NCBI GenBank assembly: GCA_030740135.1
Contig: JASLXW010000101.1
Coordinates: 1 to 10,586, forward strand
DNA: 10,586 nt
Direction of reading: 5' to 3'
DNA from: Nitrospinota bacterium
Lineage (GTDB): Bacteria > UBA8248 > JACPRG01
In this document: positions 7,884 through 10,586 of the stretch, piece by piece
Layout: each line of letters starts with the position of its first letter
How positions within the stretch are numbered: position 1 is the first letter of the stretch
Notes under the pieces: model-generated
The model's input: the letters and a program-made list of their open reading frames with translations, nothing else
What the model was told of the DNA's origin: nothing
The model's database searches: none
Program-made: the position numbers and the translations under genes

Positions 7884-8987
7884 TTGAGCGAACCGGAGGT
7901 CCGGACGTCCCCGAGCCGGACCGCGCGGATCGTTTGGCTGAACCTTGCGGGCGTGGCGGCCGTCATCCTCGTCCTCTACACCGTCTATGTCTTCCGGTCG
8001 GTCCTCACGGCGTTTTTCCTGGCGGCCCTGCTGGCCTACCTGCTGGACCCGGTGGTCGATCAACTGGAGCGCGTGGGGCTCTCGCGGTGGGTCGGCATCC
8101 TTGTGCTGATGGTCTTCCTCCTGCTCTTTGCGGCCGCCGTGTCCGTTCTGGTGTTCCCCCTGCTCCAATCCCACGTCACGGACTTGATTCAACGTTTCCC
8201 GCAATACGTTGAACAGTTGCGGAGTTGGATTGCGCCCTGGGTGATGCGGATGACCGGGATGGATGCGTCGGAGCTGGGTCTCGCCGTCAACGCCCTGGCG
8301 GCGCGCCTGAAGTCGCTGCCGCCCAACCTGTGGCAATCGGTGAGCGGGCTGCTCTGGCGGGCGACGTCCGGCCTGCTGAACGTCACCCTGCTGCTGGTGA
8401 ATCTGGCCGTCATCCCCGTGGCGGCGTTTTATCTGTTGAGAGATTTCGACGTGCTCAAGAACAGGGCGCTCGGATACATCCCGCCCAAACACCGGCCGTT
8501 TCTGGTCCGGCGGTTCGAGCGGATGGATGAGCTGCTGGGCAGCTTCATCAAGGGCCAGTTCCTGGTTGCGCTCTGCCTGGTCGTGGTGTACAGCGCGGGA
8601 CTCATGCTCGTGGGAACCCCCCTGCCCATCGGGATCGGGATCGCCGCGGGCTTGGCCAACATCGTGCCGTACCTGGGGCTGATCGTGGGCCTCGTCCCGG
8701 CCCTGGTGATGACGGTTCTGGAGTTCAAGGACCTCGCCCATCTGCTGGGCGTTGTGGCGGTCTTCGCGGTGGGTCAGGGCCTGGAAGGGTTTTTTCTCAC
8801 GCCGCGCATCGTGGGACAACGCATCGGCCTGCACCCGGTGGTGGTCATGTTGGCGGTCCTGCTCGGGGGGTCGGCCTTCGGCTTCCTGGGCGTGCTGCTG
8901 GGGGTGCCGGCGGCCGTTGTCCTGAAAGTCTGGTGGGAGACGCTGAGCGAACAGTACCGCCGCTCCAGCTTTTACGGGTCGCCCTGA
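7884..8987 (+). CDS. AI-2E transporter / PerM family permease
   Basis: This 367-residue inner-membrane protein of the AI-2E exporter/PerM family (UPF0118-like) starts at TTG. Hydrophobic segments fall at about 15-36, 38-58, 69-95, 155-185, 225-243, 247-276, 285-303 and 315-350, the usual arrangement with a soluble insert (about 95-150) after the third segment. Conserved blocks are PVAAFYLLRDFD (178-189), FIKGQFLVAL (221-230), GLANIVPYLG (256-265), and GQGLEGFFLTPRIVGQRIGL (297-316) followed by HP. Family members include E. coli TqsA (AI-2 export) and B. subtilis YtvI-like proteins, some of which are ion/H+ antiporters. The substrate cannot be told from sequence, and no AI-2 gene lies nearby. 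It begins 10 bases after the PgsA frame and ends the plus-strand cluster just before a hairpin. Confidence 0.93.
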   Translation: MSEPEVRTSPSRTARIVWLNLAGVAAVILVLYTVYVFRSVLTAFFLAALLAYLLDPVVDQLERVGLSRWVGILVLMVFLLLFAAAVSVLVFPLLQSHVTDLIQRFPQYVEQLRSWIAPWVMRMTGMDASELGLAVNALAARLKSLPPNLWQSVSGLLWRATSGLLNVTLLLVNLAVIPVAAFYLLRDFDVLKNRALGYIPPKHRPFLVRRFERMDELLGSFIKGQFLVALCLVVVYSAGLMLVGTPLPIGIGIAAGLANIVPYLGLIVGLVPALVMTVLEFKDLAHLLGVVAVFAVGQGLEGFFLTPRIVGQRIGLHPVVVMLAVLLGGSAFGFLGVLLGVPAAVVLKVWWETLSEQYRRSSFYGSP

Positions 8988-8999
8988 ACGGCGCGGGCC

Positions 9000-9021
9000 C
9001 CGCCCGTAAACTTGCGGGCGG
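9000..9021. terminator. Hairpin between convergent genes (likely shared terminator)
   Basis: CCGCCCG (9000-9006) and CGGGCGG (9015-9021) form a perfect 7-bp GC stem around the 8-base loop TAAACTTG. It lies 12 bases after the permease stop and 2 bases after the stop of the opposing cobalamin adenosyltransferase gene, filling most of the 36-base convergent gap. The position suggests two-way termination. There is no T-run on either side, so it is not a classical intrinsic terminator. Confidence 0.55.
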
Positions 9022-9023
9022 CT

Positions 9024-9545
9024 TCAATCCCCCGAAGGCTCCTCGCTCAACACGGCGAACATGAAGAGCAGATCCGCGAGGCGGTTCAGGTAGGTGAGCA
9101 GGTGCGCGCCCTCCAGGAGGCCGTCGTCCCGCAGCTTGACCGCCCGGCGCTCCGCGCGCCGGATGATGGTGGAGGCCAGGTGGAAGGCGGCCGAAACCGG
9201 CCCCTCCCCCGGCATGACCCAGTCGGTCACCGGCCGCGCCTTCTCGGCCTCGGCCAAACGCCCGTCCAGCCACTGAACGTGTTCTTCGCCGATGCGGGTC
9301 GCCAGCCTGTGAAGGTGGGCGAGGTCGGCGGCCAGCTCCGAGCCGATGAGGAAGAGTTCTTTCTGGACGCGGAGGACGTCCTCCCGAAGTCCGCCCGGCG
9401 GGAGCCCCGCGCGCGCCAGGCCCAGGGCGGCGACGGCCTCGTGAAGCGCGCCATAGGCTTCCACGCGGGGGTGATGCTTGGCAACGCGTCCGCCGTAGAG
9501 GAGATTGGTCTCTCCGGCGTCGCCTCGGCGGGTTGAAATTGACAA
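9024..9545 (-). CDS. Cob(I)alamin adenosyltransferase, PduO type (divergent)
   Basis: The protein has 173 residues from TTG 9545, slightly shorter than typical PduO enzymes. These transfer the adenosyl group of ATP to cob(I)alamin to make coenzyme B12. The fold is recognisable from the ATP-binding STRRGDAGET (4-13), GGRVAKHHPRVEAYG (18-32), WVMPGEGPVSAAFHLAS (109-125), IIRRAERR (127-134) and the strongly diagnostic YLNRLADLLF (152-161). Some conserved positions differ: the usual YGTVDEL reads YGALHEA, and the usual F in FVLPG or FILPG is Trp109. The longer open frame upstream is Arg/Pro-rich shadow sequence inside the neighbouring gene. AAGGAG 8 bases before the TTG settles the start. It lies 68 bases downstream of the Nudix gene on the same strand, probably co-transcribed. 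Confidence 0.87.
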   Translation of the reverse strand: MSISTRRGDAGETNLLYGGRVAKHHPRVEAYGALHEAVAALGLARAGLPPGGLREDVLRVQKELFLIGSELAADLAHLHRLATRIGEEHVQWLDGRLAEAEKARPVTDWVMPGEGPVSAAFHLASTIIRRAERRAVKLRDDGLLEGAHLLTYLNRLADLLFMFAVLSEEPSGD

Positions 9546-9553
9546 CGGGTTTT

Positions 9554-9559
9554 CTCCTT
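9554..9559 (-). promoter_or_regulatory. Ribosome binding site fixing the TTG start of the PduO-type gene
   Basis: On the minus strand AAGGAG sits 8 bases before TTG 9545-9543. The first residues after this codon (SISTRRGD) match the usual PduO N-terminus, so the site and the family alignment agree. Confidence 0.7.
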
Positions 9560-9613
9560 CCCGCGGCCCGGCGGGCCTCCGGTGACCCGAGGGGGGCCGA
9601 CAGCGAAGCGCGC

Positions 9614-10087
9614 TCAGCGGATGGCCGGCGGCGCGGCGTCGCCCGACTTGATTTCTCGAAACCGCTCCGAGGCCTTGCGCAGGTGCTCCAGGGTCCACTC
9701 GGTCATCTCGAACGCTTCCAGGTCCCGGACCTTGGCCCAGCGGGCGTCGGTGATGTCCGAGCGGGCCGCGGGATCGCCGGAGACGTGCGCGCAGAGATAA
9801 TCGATGAGAACGTAGTGGTATTGGACGCGGCCGAACGCGTCCGGGTGGATGCGGTCGAGGACGGCGGCGGTCTCCAGGATTTTGATCCGCAGACCGGTCT
9901 CCTCGTCGATCTCGCGGTGGAGGGCGTCTTCGAGGTGTTCGCCGATCTCCACCGCGCCGCCCGGAACGCTCCACGCACCCGCCCCCGGCGGCGCCCCCCG
10001 GCGCACGACGAGAACTTCTTCTCCGTTTCCCCGGAAGATGAAGGCCCCGACGCCGACAATGGGGCGCGAGGGGTATTTCCGGCCCAA
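9614..10087 (-). CDS. Nudix hydrolase
   Basis: The protein has 157 residues. The Nudix box fits GX5EX7REUXEEXGU exactly: Gly44, Glu50, Arg58-Glu59, Glu62-Glu63, Gly65-Leu66 in GAVEIGEHLEDALHREIDEE followed by TGL. The preceding VGVGAFIF (11-18) and GAWSVPGGAVE (37-47) are typical of the MutT/ADP-ribose pyrophosphatase branch. It hydrolyses a nucleoside diphosphate linked to another group, with Mg2+. The substrate (ADP-ribose, oxidised nucleotide, NADH or other) is not readable. The start is TTG 10087, with GGGGAG (complement of 10097-10102) 9 bases upstream. The remaining N-terminus is short and no ATG is available. It is the first gene of a minus-strand pair with the PduO-type gene and diverges from the HU gene. 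Confidence 0.93.
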   Translation of the reverse strand: MGRKYPSRPIVGVGAFIFRGNGEEVLVVRRGAPPGAGAWSVPGGAVEIGEHLEDALHREIDEETGLRIKILETAAVLDRIHPDAFGRVQYHYVLIDYLCAHVSGDPAARSDITDARWAKVRDLEAFEMTEWTLEHLRKASERFREIKSGDAAPPAIR

Positions 10088-10182
10088 AGGCGAGGTCTCC
10101 CCGGTGGTCGGTTCCAGCGAGCGGCGGGTTCGAGGCGCGGCCGACCCGTATTGCCGGCGGATTCGGTTCGGCCTTTCAGCGA

Positions 10183-10211
10183 AACATAGGCGGCCGATGA
10201 AGGGGTGTCAA
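10183..10211 (-). promoter_or_regulatory. Candidate promoter for the Nudix-PduO pair
   Basis: Read on the minus strand, a perfect TTGACA (10211-10206) is followed after 17 bases by TATGTT (10188-10183, 4/6 to TATAAT). The start would be near 10176, about 90 bases before the TTG of the Nudix gene. The perfect -35 with ideal spacing makes this one of the better promoter matches in the window. Confidence 0.5.
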
Positions 10212-10263
10212 TCTGGGTTTCCGGCCGGGTGTGATTTTCCTGCAGAAAGCGCCGGAATTTGCC

Positions 10264-10291
10264 TTGACACTCGGCATGGCGCGGTGATAAG
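10264..10291 (+). promoter_or_regulatory. Candidate promoter for the HU gene
   Basis: A perfect TTGACA (10264-10269) is followed after 16 bases by GATAAG (10286-10291, 4/6 to TATAAT). The start would be near 10298, giving a leader of about 100 bases before GTG 10401. A strong -35 suits an abundant nucleoid protein. Confidence 0.5.
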
Positions 10292-10400
10292 AAGATGGCC
10301 GGGCAGATGGAAGCCCCTTAATCATTTGTATTCATGACGGGGGTGTGGGGACGGTCGCCAGGGATGGCGTGAGGCATCCATTGAGGGAGGAGCGGGGATA

Positions 10401-10586
10401 GTGAACAAGGGCGATTTGGTCAAGCGGATGGCGGACGGAGCGGGGATTACACTAAAGGAGGCGGAAAGCGCCCTGAAGGCGGCGCTGGACGGTGTGAAGA
10501 AATCACTGAGTCAGAACGACAAGGTGACGCTGGTTGGGTTCGGCACCTTTTCCGTGAGCAAGCGGAAGGCGCGGATTGGCCGGAAT
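10401..10586 (+). CDS. HU-family DNA-binding protein, N-terminal part (partial)
   Basis: The first 62 codons are visible and the gene runs off the window. HU/IHF-family proteins are small dimeric nucleoid proteins of about 90 residues that bend DNA. NKGDLVKRMADGAGITLKEA (2-21) forms the first two helices. KVTLVGFGTFSV (41-52) followed by SKRKARIGRN is the HU signature at the start of the DNA-binding arm. The arm tip and C-terminal helix are missing, so HU versus IHF cannot be decided, though the sequence looks like HU. The GTG start is supported by GGAGGAG (10386-10392) 8 bases upstream. Confidence 0.95.
   Translation, partial: MNKGDLVKRMADGAGITLKEAESALKAALDGVKKSLSQNDKVTLVGFGTFSVSKRKARIGRN

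Larger units (their letters stand above)
10088..10400. other. Divergent intergenic region between the Nudix and HU genes
   Basis: No convincing coding sequence is seen in these 313 bases. The stretch holds two outward-facing promoter candidates, annotated separately. The HU side has a leader of about 100 bases containing a small hairpin: CGCCA (10356-10360), GGGA loop, TGGCG (10365-10369), where GGGA fits a GNRA tetraloop. The middle is more AT-rich than the neighbouring genes. No riboswitch or tRNA pattern was recognised. Confidence 0.6.

Noticed and set aside
9546..9974. Longer frame upstream of the PduO-type gene
   Set aside because: It is an Arg/Pro-rich shadow of the Nudix gene; the TTG at 9545 has a good Shine-Dalgarno and matches the family start.
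10088..10180. Cobalamin riboswitch ahead of the Nudix-PduO pair
   Set aside because: No B12-box-like GCCACTG element or matching architecture was seen in the leader on the minus strand.

Overview
The window is GC-rich, densely packed bacterial chromosome carrying housekeeping genes. Eleven coding regions are supported, two of them cut by the window edges. No rRNA, tRNA, CRISPR array, insertion sequence or phage gene is visible. GTG and TTG starts are frequent, and several proteins look periplasmic or membrane-bound. ScpA, ScpB, RluB and the SLH/TPR protein resemble those of Desulfobacterota/Deltaproteobacteria and neighbouring uncultured GC-rich phyla. That placement is inference from protein flavour, not from any search.

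Layout. (1) 1-1797, plus strand: the tail of a BioA-type aminotransferase, a two-domain rhodanese sulfurtransferase and BioD, apparently one biotin-synthesis operon with a sulfurtransferase inside it. (2) 1867-4312, minus strand: a class I/II PLP aminotransferase and, upstream of it, a protein of the 4,5-dihydroxyphthalate decarboxylase family. Each has its own candidate promoter, and 277 bases separate them. (3) 4566-8987, plus strand: a compact run of scpA, scpB, rluB, a TPR-SLH-PgsA reading frame and an AI-2E/PerM-family permease. The first three junctions overlap and the last gap is 10 bases. A candidate promoter lies just upstream of scpA, and a hairpin follows the permease. (4) 9024-10087, minus strand: a Nudix hydrolase followed by a divergent PduO-type cobalamin adenosyltransferase. 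(5) 10401-10586, plus strand: the start of an HU-family DNA-binding protein. It is divergent from the Nudix gene, and both face a 313-base promoter region with two outward TTGACA boxes.

Functionally, region 3 joins chromosome condensation (ScpAB, partners of Smc), 23S rRNA pseudouridylation (RluB) and phosphatidylglycerophosphate synthesis.

The most unusual object is the single open frame at 6548-7873. It joins a secretion signal, three TPR-like repeats and an SLH-like domain to a complete CDP-alcohol phosphatidyltransferase. An exported N-terminal half fits poorly with the cytoplasmic active site expected of PgsA. An in-frame ATG at 7316 would give a normal-length 185-residue PgsA, so fusion versus internal initiation is the main open question. 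Secondary oddities are the rhodanese in the biotin cluster, altered residues in conserved PduO motifs, and a perfect C6G6 palindrome inside the scpA promoter spacer.
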